NCBI GenBank assembly: GCA_021613535.1
Contig: CP075496.1
Location: forward strand, 9,486,001-9,550,000
Direction: 5' to 3'
From: Adineta vaga
Lineage: Eukaryota; Rotifera
DNA length: 64,000 nucleotides
Every line of letters starts with the position of its first letter. Positions within the stretch are counted from its first letter, which is position 1. The notes under the pieces were generated by a model that saw nothing but the letters and a program-made list of their open reading frames with translations, had not been told where the DNA came from and ran no database searches. This document shows, piece by piece, positions 24,242 through 36,411 of the stretch. A program made the position numbers and the translations under genes.

Positions 24242-25446
24242 ACTTTTAATCTTGTATTTTAATATAATTAAAATCATTTTATCATGAGTTGGAAAACTAT
24301 AGTTAATGAGATCAAAGTTCACATGCAGTGTGATTGACAATAAAATAAAAGCAGAAACATATTCTAGATGATTGTCATTGATCTTCAATTTTAAAAGACA
24401 TATATGTAATTTAAATAATATTATAAAACCTTCGTCGTCGACGCACCATTGACGTCAATGATTGTCAACGATGATAATTGATACTATATGCTTTTTTTTT
24501 ATTGATTGAAATATTTTATCAGAAGACACGTTCCATGTCATAAGCGATTGTCATGCTCGATTTCTACGTCATACAAAAGAGATCTAGGAAAAGTACAGAC
24601 ACTGAGAAAAACATCGACATGTTTTATTAAATCAAATTCTACTTATCATAAAATATCCATTTCATGAAGTGATCACTCGCCAATGTTTTTGAAAAATGCA
24701 ACTGTCTCATCTTTATTTATCCTCATGACTATCAATGGAATACTGGGTAAATGTGGGAGTTGGATGACTGTACCGAATCATTTGATTATGAAATGAGTTC
24801 ATATTGAATAGAGTTCAATGTGATAATAGAAGCTTGAGAGATAAATACGAACCAAAATGGTCTGTTAACGCTTGTTTCTCTCAAGTGAACTATTACTCAA
24901 CGATTTGTTTATGTTGATGCACCACCAGCACCACCCTCATCATCAGAAACTGCCGTTTAAATAAACATCTGCTGATGCTGCTGCTCTTTCTTTGCTTTAG
25001 CTTTGAAGTATAATCATGTAAAAGATTTGTCACTGAAATTAGTTGCAAATCCTCAGTACACGAAATCACTCCATGTATGACATAACTTCTGATTGTTTTT
25101 TCATTAAGACTGTTGCTTTGATGTTCATAAATATCGCTTATTGCCATTGTTCTCATCAGTGTGAATATACTCTATTGATGTATGGTCAAATTCGATCGAT
25201 GTACAAATATCTTGAGTATCACAGTATAAATATCCATTGATAACTTGATGAATTGATCGTGAAAAAAAACAATAAATACGACATAGAATTTTCAAAAATT
25301 CATATAAGACATGTACGCCATCTTTCAATAAAATTGAAAGAAATCTTATCCGTTCGATTTGACTTGCACAGCAGCCAGTATTGACAGAACAAAATTGATC
25401 AGGTGATAATCATATTGTGTTGTTGGTAAATATCCTTGATTCTCCC
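24242..25446. other. Intergenic with a CRE-type octamer
   Basis: About 1.2 kb between NHL-EGF 1 and LZTFL1. Short ORFs on both strands (24893..25328) lack conserved features. A perfect TGACGTCA is at 24450..24457, about 1 kb from the LZTFL1 start. Confidence 0.5.
24450..24457. promoter_or_regulatory. CRE-type palindrome TGACGTCA
   Basis: Perfect octamer embedded in a longer palindrome (ATTGACGTCAAT). CREB/ATF binding is inferred from the consensus only. Confidence 0.35.
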
Positions 25447-26308
25447 ATGGCTTCATCAACTGATCTTGGTGTAAATGAATATCATGAAGAAATTATTCGT
25501 CAATATGTACGTTTTTCTCGTGAACAAAAAACAGTTGGCCTACGATCGTTTCGTGCTGCTGCTGATGATTTTAAAAATCAACGTTTATCTGATGAATCGA
25601 TGATGACTGTGAATGAAGTCGATGATTTTCTTCATGAATTTATTGATGTTTTAGAAAAAGAATTTGACCAAGAATTAACACATCAATATCGTGTTAGTGC
25701 TCTCTTAATGAAACAATTATTTCAACAAGCTGAACAATGGTTTTTAAAGTTAAATCCAAATTTTGATCAATTAGAAAACCGTCGTCTTATTGATCTTATA
25801 CGTGATTATGAACAACAACAATTTAATAAAAATAAATCAAAAGGAAGTAGAGATCTCAGTATGACACACAAAAAAACAAACATTTTATCAAGTTATTTTT
25901 CTCTCTTATTCTATCATAGATTCACTAATGGATCCAATTAATGATACACAATCAACGGTTCTTCTTAAAACAGAAATTCAAAAATTACAACAACTAAATG
26001 GTCAATTAAAACAACGCTTATCTAAATATGAAAAAGATGATGAATTCCTTAGTCATCAATTAGAAGAAAATACTCGAGAATTTCAAGATAAAGAAGCATC
26101 ATTTTCTCAAAAATTAACTTCCAATGAAAAGCGTTTAAAAGAAATTCAACAAGCACTTTCATTAGCAGAAAATGAATTAGAAAAAAAGTTCAATCAGACA
26201 AATACATATATCAATATGAAACGAATTATCGATAAGAAAAATCAACAAATTCGCCAATTACGTCAACAAGTAACTGGTCATTCTCATGAACAAGAAGATG
26301 AAGATTGA
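25447..26308 (+). CDS. LZTFL1: Leucine zipper transcription factor-like 1 (BBSome regulator)
   Basis: Two exons, 25447..25858 and 25920..26308, joined across a 61-nt intron, giving about 266 residues. The N-terminus (LGVNEYHEEIIRQYVRFSR) matches the LZTFL1 start, and KQLFQQAEQWFLKLNPN and QLENRRLIDLI match its conserved helical region. The C-terminal half is coiled coil ending ENELEKKFNQTNTYINMKRI, DKKNQQIRQLR and an acidic tail, as in vertebrate LZTFL1 (about 299 residues). In vertebrates the protein is cytosolic and restrains BBSome entry into cilia; a ciliary role fits a ciliated rotifer. Start chosen at MASSTDLG because similarity begins right after it. The intron joins in phase and the gene looks intact. 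Confidence 0.9.
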
Positions 26309-26754
26309 GAAAATGTAAGTTTTACTTAAGAACTCTAAGTGAACAAGTGTGTGTGTGTGTGTGTTGAATCAATTTACATGACGTTCTTTTTTCTTACTTA
26401 AGTTCAAACAAGTATCGCGACTGAAAGCTTGTCGCGTCAAAATACATTAAAAATTCCTATTTTCATACATATTACCGCGAGGAGATTGTCAAATCATCTT
26501 TCACGTCTCGATAGTTGTTTGAACAATCGATTCGTACAATTCATTCCAACATCATCTATTGAGTAAGAAGAGAGAAAAAGAGCTCTCTGTTTGACACCTG
26601 ATTGAGAGTTTATCAAAGAGAAGAAATAAAAATAAAATTTTTCTTTTTTTTTTCTAAATATTTATTTAGATTTGATCAAATGAACTCCGTCCATGTTTAG
26701 TGTGTCTTTTAAACAGAAAAAAATTCTTTTTTTGGAATTTGATTTTAATAAAAA
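26309..26754. other. Convergent intergenic region
   Basis: About 450 bp between the 3' ends of LZTFL1 (+) and the next gene (-). It contains a GT dinucleotide repeat at 26347..26364 and nothing else recognised. Confidence 0.5.
26347..26364. repeat. (GT)n microsatellite
   Basis: Nine uninterrupted GT units 40 bp past the LZTFL1 stop codon, probably in its 3' UTR. Confidence 0.85.
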
Positions 26755-27117
26755 TTAAGTTTTTGGTAAAGTATGTAATGATGTACGACGAATATTATCA
26801 TTGCCAAGACGCTTGGCATTGATCATATTATCTTGTTTGTTTTTTTCTCGTTGAATAAAATCATCGAGTGTTGTCGGTGTTGGACTTGGATTTCGATTAT
26901 TGATTAAATTTGGACGAAGATTATTGTTTTCTGCACGTTGATTCCATTTCGCATGAGAGATCATCTTACGTTCTAATGCATCATAATCTTTTTCAAGTTT
27001 AAGTTCATGTTTTGCTGCTAATTTCTTTCGATCATAATCACGCGATGTAGCTCCTTGAAGTGTATTCGAAGATCGTACTTCTTTTCCAACAGATTTATTT
27101 GAAATTGAAAATGCCAT
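26755..27117 (-). CDS. Small basic protein of unknown function
   Basis: ORF of 120 residues, start MAFSISNKSVGKEVRSS, stop at 26755. It is hydrophilic and rich in Lys, Arg and Asn, with a predicted charged helix in the middle (LAAKHELKLEKDYDALERK) and a Pro/Thr patch (NPSPTPTTLDDFIQRE). There is no signal peptide or TM segment. Its composition is typical of a real cytosolic or nuclear protein and unlike the random shadows nearby. No family recognised. It converges on LZTFL1. Confidence 0.55.
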   Translation of the reverse strand: MAFSISNKSVGKEVRSSNTLQGATSRDYDRKKLAAKHELKLEKDYDALERKMISHAKWNQRAENNNLRPNLINNRNPSPTPTTLDDFIQREKNKQDNMINAKRLGNDNIRRTSLHTLPKT

Positions 27118-27785
27118 CTAAAATATAACAGAATGTTTTTCTAAAGAAACATCATTATATCAATGAATATGAGAAAAAAAAAGTTCAAATTTGGTTCCAT
27201 TTACTTGACTTTGAATTATAATATGCCATTTATAATCATTGTTAAATAGGAAAGCCTTGTGAAACTAACATTGATGAAAGACATATAAAGAAACCAAAAA
27301 AAGACGAGAACTCGTCTCTCTTCTCTATCGATCGTATGTGCGGGGGGCAACCTGTGACGAAAGAAAAAGAAAAAATGGAATTTTTTTTGCTCATATTTAC
27401 ATTTGTCTATAGTAAATTGTGAGTAACATAATTATCCTACGTTTTCTTTACGTCATCAGAATGTTTTCTGGATGTTAAACCTTGATCTATTATTTTATTG
27501 ACTGCTGATACTTACGTATATGTTCGACAAAAAGCCGATTCTATTTTTTTTCGAAAATCTGATTTTGTTGAAATGTCAAATGACATTCTTGAATCAAGTA
27601 CAGTAACATTATTTTTTATAGAATGCAAGAAAAATATGAAATACTCCTGAAGGAAAAAGGTTATTGTTAAATAAATCGGAAGTGAAATTTAGAAAAAGAA
27701 ATGTGTGAAGAATGAAATTTCTTTGTATCACACAATAGCAAGTAAGAAGAAAAATAATGTGATGTGAATAGAAGAACGACAATGT
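27118..27785. other. Intergenic upstream of tRNA
   Basis: About 670 bp, AT-rich with a short G run near 27341. No gene or conserved element recognised. Confidence 0.5.
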
Positions 27786-27857
27786 GGTTCTATGGTGTAG
27801 CGGTTAGCACTTTGGACTTTGAATCCAGCGACCCCAGTTCAAATCTGGGTAGAACCT
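27786..27857 (+). tRNA. tRNA-Gln (anticodon TTG)
   Basis: A 72-nt cloverleaf with a perfect 7-bp acceptor stem (GGTTCTA/TAGAACC). The A box is TGGTGTAGCGG, the B box is AGTTCAAATCT, and the anticodon stem-loop around 27813-27828 reads TTG at 27819-27821. There is no intron. A T-rich stretch at 27865-27872 fits a Pol III terminator. Sequence and anticodon match the metazoan nuclear tRNA-Gln pattern. It sits between two protein genes on the opposite strand. Confidence 0.95.
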
Positions 27858-27907
27858 GATAAATTCTTTTTTATTATCAACTTGTTATTATTGTCTTTTT
27901 ATTATTA

Positions 27908-29075
27908 TTAATAATAATCTCGCATATGAAATGTACAAAAAATGATTAACCATGCTAGGCCACCAGCGGATATATACGGAGGTACAAAACAAAAATAGAA
28001 ACGCATTAATAATAGAAATAATTTAAGAAGAAAAAATAATATCGTATATAATATTATTATCGAAATATTTGAGATATGTATTCGAAAATATTCTATCGGT
28101 AATTCTGAAAATATTGAGCTGCATAGTATTAAACCAATGGTAAAATATGTGATAATCGAGAGATCACTAACGGAATTTAGAAGAGATAGAAAACTGAAAC
28201 TGATCAAACCACTGACCATAATAATAATGGCAACAGATCGATAGAGAGAAATTTCTACTTGTTCTACCAGTTGTAAAGAAAAATTCATCAAAATTCCTCC
28301 GATACATCCTGTACCAAAACAAAAAAGAAGTATGATGATTTGTGCTGCTTGCCATTTATTGAAAAAAATCAATTGAAATATTGACCATGCTCGAAGCCAA
28401 AGACTTTGTTGGCGAGTTTCCATAACTGTATCATATCCAATTAGATCAACTCTTGGTATTACTGATAGAAATTGTTGTAATCGATTATTTAATTGAATAA
28501 TCCAATTATCATTATCGTGTTCTTGTTGAAATAGAAATAGATTATTTGGTGGTAGAACTTCATCTACAATTAGAATTAATTTTCTTTTAAAACATTCTGT
28601 CAGATGCTGTTGCCATGATACTGATTCAATAAGACAGATTGCAAAGAAAACATTCAATACTTGTTGGTATACAAGATGTTTGATGTTGATCAAGTAGACT
28701 TAGTAATATATATTTTTGACAAATACGACATTGTTTTGTTGGAAATTGACAATCGGTAGTTTGATGTTGCTCTAATTGATCATAGGAAAGAATTTCTGTA
28801 CAACCAAATGAACTATTTCGGCAATGAAGTGTTAAACGACTTGAACAACGAAATGGACATATTGTTGGATTGATTTTCAACCATGCTCGAATACATTTAG
28901 TACAAAATAAATGTTGACAAGATCCACACGATCTCGGTTTCCATAGAAGTCCTTGACAGATCGCACAGAAAAATTCTTTTGCAATCTGCTGGTGATCATT
29001 AACGATTCGTTCAGGATCGATACCTTCTTCTTCTTCTTCTTCTACTGCGAAGGATAAATCTTCGTAATCTACCAT
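27908..29075 (-). CDS. RING/TRAF-type zinc finger protein with C-terminal TM bundle
   Basis: The first frame (28626..29075) has an acidic N-terminus, then a RING finger at about residues 37-77 (CAIC, CQHLFCTKCIRAWL, CPFRC) as in E3 ubiquitin ligases. Cys/His TRAF-type fingers follow (CRICQKYILLSLLDQHQTSC). The second frame (27908..28693) carries WQQHLTEC, which completes the last finger, then a linker and about six hydrophobic helices. The frames meet at the TGA at 28626-28628; one extra base near 28629 would explain the break because the last finger is split exactly there. The expected product is a membrane-anchored E3 ligase of about 370 residues. Substrates unknown. Confidence 0.7.
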
Positions 29076-29187
29076 GTTTTAGGCTGTTTCTTAAAACGTG
29101 TCTAATATATCGAAAACAAGCGTTGTTTTGAATTATGTGACCTTCGGATGTTTGAAAAAAAACGAGCAAACAGTAGAATTATATATG

Positions 29188-31343
29188 CTAACCACGATTC
29201 CAACAAGTATCTGATTGACATGGTCGGTGATTGAATTGACATTGAGTACCATTAAAACCAGGTAAACATGAACAAGTATAGCCATGCGAGATGATACTGT
29301 TGTCGGTACAGTTGGCATGATTTTGACAAGGTTGTAAGATGTGACATGGAGTGTTGGTGATGTTACAATAAGAACCGATAGTTGATGCATTAGCACATGT
29401 TGATACAATAAACGGAAGCGATGATTGTTGAGCTGCAGAATAGAAGAGAAGGAAAAGTGATATTGACTGTAGTTTTTTCGTAACTCTGATTGTCGTATCT
29501 ACCTAGAAAGTATGAATGTATAACTTTCTTTATTTATAGTTATTGAGAAACTTGACAGTGAGTATAGTGTATGAGTACATTTACTGACCTGTTTGGTTAG
29601 GAAAAATATTTGGCGTTGATATCGAAGTAACGATGAGTGAAGCAGTATACTGGACACTATTTGTTGAATTGTCAACTAAAGATAGATGCGACATTTTTTT
29701 TTGCAAATGTTTGTTTTTGTATGTATTATTCGAAGAACGAAAAAGGATTAAACGTCTTAGATCTGAATAATTACTACATACGTTCTCCAAGAATTAAAGA
29801 AACATTGAATGCGACTGTAAAAATCGGTCCTATAGCCGTCGATTGAATCCTTTCTGAAGAAGGTCTCACTGAAAAGAAATTCAAAAATATAAAAACTTCA
29901 AAATTGTGAAAAGCACATTACTAGTCATTGACGTTGATATTTGTGATGTTGTCGTGACAACACCTATAAGAAATACAAATACTGATTATTCAGACTGAGA
30001 ACATTATAATATCTAATGGCGTTGATGAATTGTGTTATGATGTGTACAGATATGCTTAACATCACATTGCTCGTTTAAACATTCGATTAGAACAAGAATT
30101 TTAGTCTGAAAGGCATGAATATTCGTATGATCTTCTTTCAAAACTTAAATTGGCGTGAAAGTAAAAATCTTCCAAAATGTAACACAATTCGCAGTGTTAA
30201 CTCTAAAACATGAGGTGATTCTACTCACTTGAAGAATTTGATTTAAGTAGAAATTTTTGAATACGATTATTGTAAGTATCAGCAACAAACAAATTGCCAT
30301 AACTATCAAAACTCAAAGCTTCCGGTTGATTTAACTGGTTGGATGAACTTCCAGCAACGCCACTACACCCAACCGCACAATAGAAACCATTGGAACTGGA
30401 ACCAACAATTCGATGATTGTTACAGTCTGCAATAAATAAACATCCATCACCATCAAATGTTATTCCGCTAGGATAATTAAGATTGATGGAACTACCAAGT
30501 AGTAATGTTGTCCCATTTAATTCACCAAAATAGAAAAGTTGAATTCTATTGTTAACACAATCGGCAACATAAACATTAAGATTACGATCGACAAAGATTC
30601 CGCGTGGCTCGTTAAGAGTATAAGAATCTGATCCAAATGTGCCGTTTCCAGCAACAATTTCCGTCAAATATGTACTCTCATTGAATGATATTTTGATAAC
30701 CAGATGGAAAGTATCATAGGAACAATAGAGATTGTCATTAATATCAATAAATAAACTATAACAAGAGTTAATTGTATATATGACAGTGCTACTGCTATTT
30801 GCATTCAATGGCCATCTATCTATCTTAGAAGAAGTACTAACATAAAGATTTCCATTACTTGTGACAAAAGTGGAGTATGGATATTGAGGAAGAGTAGAAT
30901 AGTTACTTGTTGGAATTGTATCTTCTTCGAGCCAAACTTGAACACAATATGTACTCGATACAGGTATATAAATAGTATTGTTTGTATCTATAAATATGTT
31001 GTTTGGAGTTACTCCAATAATAGTGGTATTAGCAAATGTCTCAGCGTTAGAATTCCATGTTGCATTAGGACCGAATTTAGGTTGATTGAATGATTCACCT
31101 AGAAAGTGAAACATCAACAAATAGAGCAGAATCGAAATGCATGATCTTGTATATTCACAAAGACTCTATAGTTTGAATGTGACAATAAATCCATTATTTA
31201 TGATAAATGAAACAACAAAGGCATTAAACTTATACGTTTAAAGAAAAATTAAAATTTGTATACTTATACTTACCAATCGAATTATTGATCACTGTCACCA
31301 AAATAATTATCCCGAAATTCAATATATTGCTGTTGGACATCAT
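29188..31343 (-). CDS. NHL-repeat/EGF protein 2, shortened paralogue
   Basis: Six exons join perfectly in phase: 31274..31343 (signal peptide MMSNSNILNFGIIILVTVIN), 30229..31098 (NHL propeller: YVADCVNNRIQLF, LFIADCNNHRI, LFVADTYNNRIQKF), 29922..29963, 29782..29868, 29589..29675 (Ser/Thr-rich linkers) and 29188..29432 (EGF: CSCLPGFNGTQC). It parallels NHL-EGF 1 exon for exon but has only one NHL block. It stops at TAG 29188-29190, immediately after the position where the paralogue has a splice donor; here the donor reads GTTAGC. The next EGF, TM helix and tail are absent from the 112 bp before the RING gene. The product is predicted to be secreted, about 466 residues, unless the gene is decaying. 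Confidence 0.75.
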
Positions 31344-32481
31344 ACTTTTTATTTCTTTATTTAATACCAGAAAGTATTTAGTAATATATCAGCGTGTTGT
31401 CGTTCTACAGAAAAGCGATTCTTGTCTCGAAGATTTTTACTCTTCAAATCGGGTCAAATTCATAATGAAATAAACCGACAATTGAATAAACAATAAATTA
31501 TTTCCGTCACATACCAAATAAATCTCGAGAAATACCTGTCTAAATCATTTTTCATCAATAACAAAAGACAACTCTCTATTACTGAGACCGTCGTCTAATA
31601 TTTCTTATATTGACTTTATTATCACAAACAAAAAAAACAGTGTCGATCTCTGGTAAGACAATATGACATCGTAGAAGTAAACAAAACCTATTATTTTCTT
31701 CGGAAACAGGTCTATGGCAATCGAGGCTTCGTTCAAAATAATCAATGTTTACCCTGGAACAAAAGAAACATTGTCCATGAAAAAAGTACAAACGATATAT
31801 CATTACGAATTGCACATTTGAACAAATCATTATCAACGAAATATATCACATGAAATTGAATATTCAAATACATGATATAAACTGATCGCATATTTTTTTC
31901 ATAGAGAAAAAATTTCTTTTCACCAACTGTATACTGTTGCTTTTTCTCGTACATTTAAAATTTTGTTATTTAGAAAGAATTTCTTCATTTGTCAATAATC
32001 GATGATAGTCAAATATAAATTGTTCTTTTTCTTTATGCTAATCGAATATGATGTCCTTGTCGAACACTTGCGTATTTGATTTGAATAAGAGCACTGAGAA
32101 AAAACAATCTCTAGAACATTCTTTTACAAATAGAGTTCAAACTAAACTCAATCAAGATTGTGCTGCTGTATTATAGAAACATAGTAAATAACTTAAGGTC
32201 TTGATTAAAAATGTAATCACAAAATATTCATTATTATATACTTCCATTGATGTTTGTAAACAACAGAGAGACTTTCTTTTGAAATATTAAAGACTAATTA
32301 CGTTTTCTAATCCTCTATCACATTTCATTTGTCTACAACAATGAATAATCATGACTCACTAGGAAATAACCAACTTATCGTTTTTTTTTCCAACGATAAG
32401 TAAATATCAATGAAACACGTGGTCGTCATTACAATTTTTCCTTTTTAAAATATATTATAGCAAATTTTTATCGTATTTTAA
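31344..32481. promoter_or_regulatory. Divergent intergenic region with hairpin
   Basis: About 1.1 kb between divergent genes (NHL-EGF 2 leftward, F-box rightward). Small ORFs at 31579..31954 are not protein-like. A perfect 10-bp hairpin lies at 32373..32401. Confidence 0.45.
32373..32401. other. Perfect 10-bp inverted repeat
   Basis: ACTTATCGTT and AACGATAAGT flank a nine-base pyrimidine loop, 81 bp before the F-box start codon. It could be a 5' UTR hairpin, a dimeric factor site or chance. Confidence 0.5.
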
Positions 32482-34483
32482 ATGGATTCAAAAAAACCTC
32501 AACGACGAACTAATATTTTTGATTATTGGAATGTGAAAAAGAAAATGAAATTTACAGAAGTAACGAATAGGTCAGTGAAAATAGAGACATGTTTTTTTCT
32601 CTTTGCAAACAAACAAAATATTTTCCATTTAGTCTACCAAAAATATCTCGTACTCAATTTGAAGATCTTGCCAATGAACTTTACTATGAGATTTTCAATT
32701 ATCTTGATCTTTATCATGCTTATAAAGCATTCTATAACACCAACATACGTTTTCAAAATCTTCTCATCAATTCTAATCAACCAATAAAAATCAATATTTC
32801 ATCAATGTCAAAATCAACTTTTCAACGTTACTATAGACATATGATTATGTCTAATAAACATCGAATTGCATCTATGTATTTATCAAATCCATTTGTTGTT
32901 GATATTATTTTTTCTCCAGTACGAATTGTATCAGATTTCAATCGATTAGAAAGACTTGTTTTCGATCGTATCAAATCAAAATATCTTCCAAATATTCTTC
33001 ATTATTTAGCATCTTTACCTAATCTCACATCTTTAACAATCATACCGATTGAAATTGTTTCCAATCAAAATGATCTTATTGAAAATATTTTACGTTTGCC
33101 AGCATTGAAATATTGTAGAATATCATTGAAACAACGTTTCGCATCTACTCCCTTAACAATATCATCAAACATCACAAGTCCTCTCGAACATCTTGTCATT
33201 GATTATGAATTTAATCTCAAACAACTCAATACATTCTTGTCATATGTTCCACAACTTCGACGTTTAACATGTTCTTCTCTTTTTGGTACAAACATATTAT
33301 CAGCAGAAACATCTCCCACTGTATTAAAGAATTTAACTCACATTTCATTTGATACGATAGGCACAACTTTCAATCATTTTGAAGAATTGATTCGAAATCT
33401 AACCCATCAACTACAAGTCTTATGTATTTCATTGAATAGTGATAGGGAATATTTAGATGCAAATCGATGGGAATATTTAATCAAATCATTCATTCCACAA
33501 TTACGAATTTTTGATTTTCAACATACGGATTTCATCGAAAGTAATACAAATGAGAATCGGGCATGGTATGATTCGATTTTACAGCAATTCAGTTCTTCAT
33601 TTTGGCATAAAAGAAAATGGTTTTTTGGATATCGCTTTGAAAAAAACATGTTACGAGATCGTGTGATTTTTTATTCAAAGAATTGTTACAGGTATTGAAA
33701 TCTCACATTCTCATATAGAATCGGTTTTCAGCAGAAAAAGAAAATCTCTTAGTTATGCTTTCGTCTGATGTATATTTATTTATTTTTAAGGAGAAAACAA
33801 TGCCTATTGTTCGGATCAGCATTTTCAAGTATGCACCGAAATCGTCAAAGAAAACGTCTCGCTTCAATAGATGATCTTATTGTTCACAGTCAAGATGCAA
33901 TAACATCGTGTAATTATTATTTTTTTAATGTAACTAAGCTCACCTTGTCCGATAGTTTTCATTCAAACGGTGTTTGTTTGGGATCTACTTTTAAACATAT
34001 TATTCCTTTAAAACAAGTAACAACACTAGTCATTCAATGTTATAATTTATGTTTCGAAGAATTAATTAAATTATTACATTCCATGCCTAATATTCTACAT
34101 TAACATACAATTTTCAACCAATGAATGAAACAAATGTATCATTAGTTGAACAAAGTGAATTATTTCGACAAGTCGCTACAACTAATAAGATAACTAATCT
34201 AACAATTAATGAATTGATTTCAATTGAAAATATAAAACTACCTACTCTGTTATGTTCCCGAATGCAACATCTTACAATTAATCAATATGGACAATATGTT
34301 CAATCGAGTATACAATTTATTTTATCAAAAAGTAAGAATGATCTTCAATATTTGTGTTCATTACGTGCAAGAAATTTCCATAAGCCAATGTTATCAATCG
34401 TCAAAACATTAATCGAATCAGAAGAACTATTAGATAATTATCTAATTAAACTTATTGATGCTGATTTATATCTTTGGTGGTGA
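32482..34483 (+). CDS. F-box/LRR-like protein 1
   Basis: Exons 32482..32570, 32633..33691 and 33791..34483. The F-box starts in exon 2 (FEDLANELYYEIFNYL, DLYHAYKAFYNTN). Degenerate leucine-rich segments follow, such as LASLPNLTSLTII and LSYVPQLRRLTC, and the conserved bdelloid motif SSFWHKRKWFFGYRF. F-box proteins recruit substrates to SCF ubiquitin ligases through Skp1. In exon 3 the frame hits TAA at 34101-34103 right after MPNILH; the +2 frame continues with NFQPMNETNV and a coherent C-terminus (IDADLYLWW). One missing base in the T run at 34100 would explain this. Splice phases are otherwise consistent. Same family as the genes at 36996, 61167 and 63601. Confidence 0.75.
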
Positions 34484-35955
34484 TATTTTATTTTCAGATA
34501 ACATTTTTTATATTAACAGAAGCAATATATAAGCTAGAGGAAATCATGCAAATCATTACATATATGGTTAAGCTCACAGAAATTTTACATTTAAATTTCA
34601 ATTGCATTGTATGGGTTGATTTCGTTTATATTTTTACCAAATAATACAAAAAAAGACTATAACACTACAAATAACAATGAGAAGAGCTGGAATTACTTGA
34701 TAAACAATCATATCTCTTGTTCTTGTTGTTCTCATAAACACACAATAAGTAAAAACATTTCAAATGAATTTTCATAAAATGGACAAAATATAATCAGTAA
34801 AAAATAAGAATATGCCGTTGGATAGTTGCCCCAGCAAAGAGTATTATTTGTGTACCATAAAATCCATACTCAAAAAGAAAAATGAGAATAGTGGTATTTG
34901 AATTTAAGGAGTCGAATAACGAAGAAGATGAAGTGCTCGATCGAAAAGAATCTTATCCAAGAGAAATATTCATGTTAATCGAATGCATTTACACAAAGAA
35001 TAGGTGCCAGTGTCATTTAATTAAAGAAATTAAGTGGATTAAAGTATGTATTAAAAAATTATAAATAATTGAAGTCACAATAATACAAAATAACAGGATT
35101 CGTTTTCCTCTTTTCATCCCTTTCATTAATAATTATTGGATATTGAAAAGATTTTCAAAGAATCGAACTATAGATAAAAGTAAAAAAAGAACATCGTTTA
35201 AAGATAGTCCATGACTATATCGGCTATAACATGAATTGCTAGTACAGTAAACTAGATGACTTCATACAAGAATTTGCTAATACAGCATCAAGATCATTTT
35301 TTTGCTATTGGTAGCTCCCTACTAAAAGTACATATGCAGTTTGTATTCTGTTCTAATGAATTATCATTCTAAGAACCATTTCGATAAATTCATATGAATT
35401 CAGAATGAAAAAGATGAAATGTTGATAATAAAATGATATATTTTCTTACATTTGTCATTTCAATTTCTCTATGCAATGTTAATTTGGTTATCCAAACAAA
35501 CTAGTATCAATAGAATGTCATATAACTAATGATTGACATCACCTCAAATGTCCTTATTTCAATATACATGCAATCGATGTTCTTTATAGAGACAAGTTTT
35601 TGTTGACAGATTGTCTTTTTCTTATCTACACCATGTCTTTGGATGTATATTGTACATTATTAGAGACATACCAGAAGAAAAGTAGTTATGACAATACTCT
35701 CGAAAGAGAGAGAGAGAAAATAAGAATGAAACATGACCTTCTCTGTTATACTATATCTATCTGAATGTAAAGCGTAACACTAGCCAATTTTTGCTTCCTT
35801 ATTGATATATATATATTACTACAATAACGGTATTAAATAGAAAGATATATACTTCTCAGAACTGATCTCTTTTTTTATATTGGAGTGTAGCTTTGATTAG
35901 AATAAGCTGATTATAAGATTTAATGTATGAATTCGTAACTTGTTTTTATTTTAGA
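34484..35955. other. Intergenic, no gene seen
   Basis: About 1.5 kb, very AT-rich, with a short GA-rich tract near 35703-35717. The ORF at 34882..35064 has no support. It ends in a strong 3' splice-site-like tract just before the LIM gene. Confidence 0.5.
35941..35954 (+). promoter_or_regulatory. 3' splice acceptor directly upstream of start codon
   Basis: A T-rich tract ending TTTTATTTTAG lies one base before the LIM gene ATG. It indicates either a 5' UTR intron or a spliced-leader trans-splicing site; SL trans-splicing is documented in bdelloids. The tract is observed directly; the mechanism is inferred. Confidence 0.5.
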
Positions 35956-36411
35956 ATGTCATATAAAAATCAAGAAACACCTCATTGTCCTCGTTGTGGT
36001 CATGCAGCTTTTCATGCGGAATCAATTCCAGCTGCTGGAAAAGTGTGGCATAAAATTTGTTTTCGATGTGGTATGAACAAATCCATTTAATTTCTTCTTT
36101 CTATCTTTTTTCTAATAATACGATAGGTCTTTGCAAGAAATCACTAGAAATAACAACATTAGCAGAACATGATGGTGATATATATTGTAAACAATGTTAT
36201 ACACGTAAGTTTGGTATTCGTGGTGTTGGTTTCGGTATGGGTGCTGGTGCACTTGGAATGGATACAGGTGAACGATTTGGAAATACACAATCTCTCTCGT
36301 AAGACGATTCTTTTTGTTTTTCATATAAATACAAACTTGAATTTATATCAAATTGCTTTTAGAAATAAACCAAATTACCCTCCCGTTCCTGGAATTACAC
36401 CACCAAATTAA
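35956..36411 (+). CDS. Muscle LIM protein / CSRP-type single-LIM protein
   Basis: Three exons in phase (35956..36070, 36127..36298, 36363..36411), 111 residues. One canonical LIM domain: Cys11, Cys14, His32, Cys35, Cys38, Cys41, Cys59, Cys62, all zinc ligands present. The CSRP/Mlp hallmark follows it (TTLAEHDGDIYC, then RKFGIRGVGFGMGAGALGMD, the glycine-rich segment). This matches single-LIM invertebrate muscle LIM proteins such as Drosophila Mlp60A in domain order and length. Expected to scaffold at muscle Z-discs/actin and possibly in nuclei. The short tail NKPNYPPVPGITPPN is Pro-rich. Intact. Confidence 0.88.

Noticed and set aside
24893-25328. Several short ORFs on both strands
   Set aside because: Mutually overlapping and without protein-like composition.
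31579-31954. Two short minus-strand ORFs
   Set aside because: Random composition in an AT-rich divergent promoter region.
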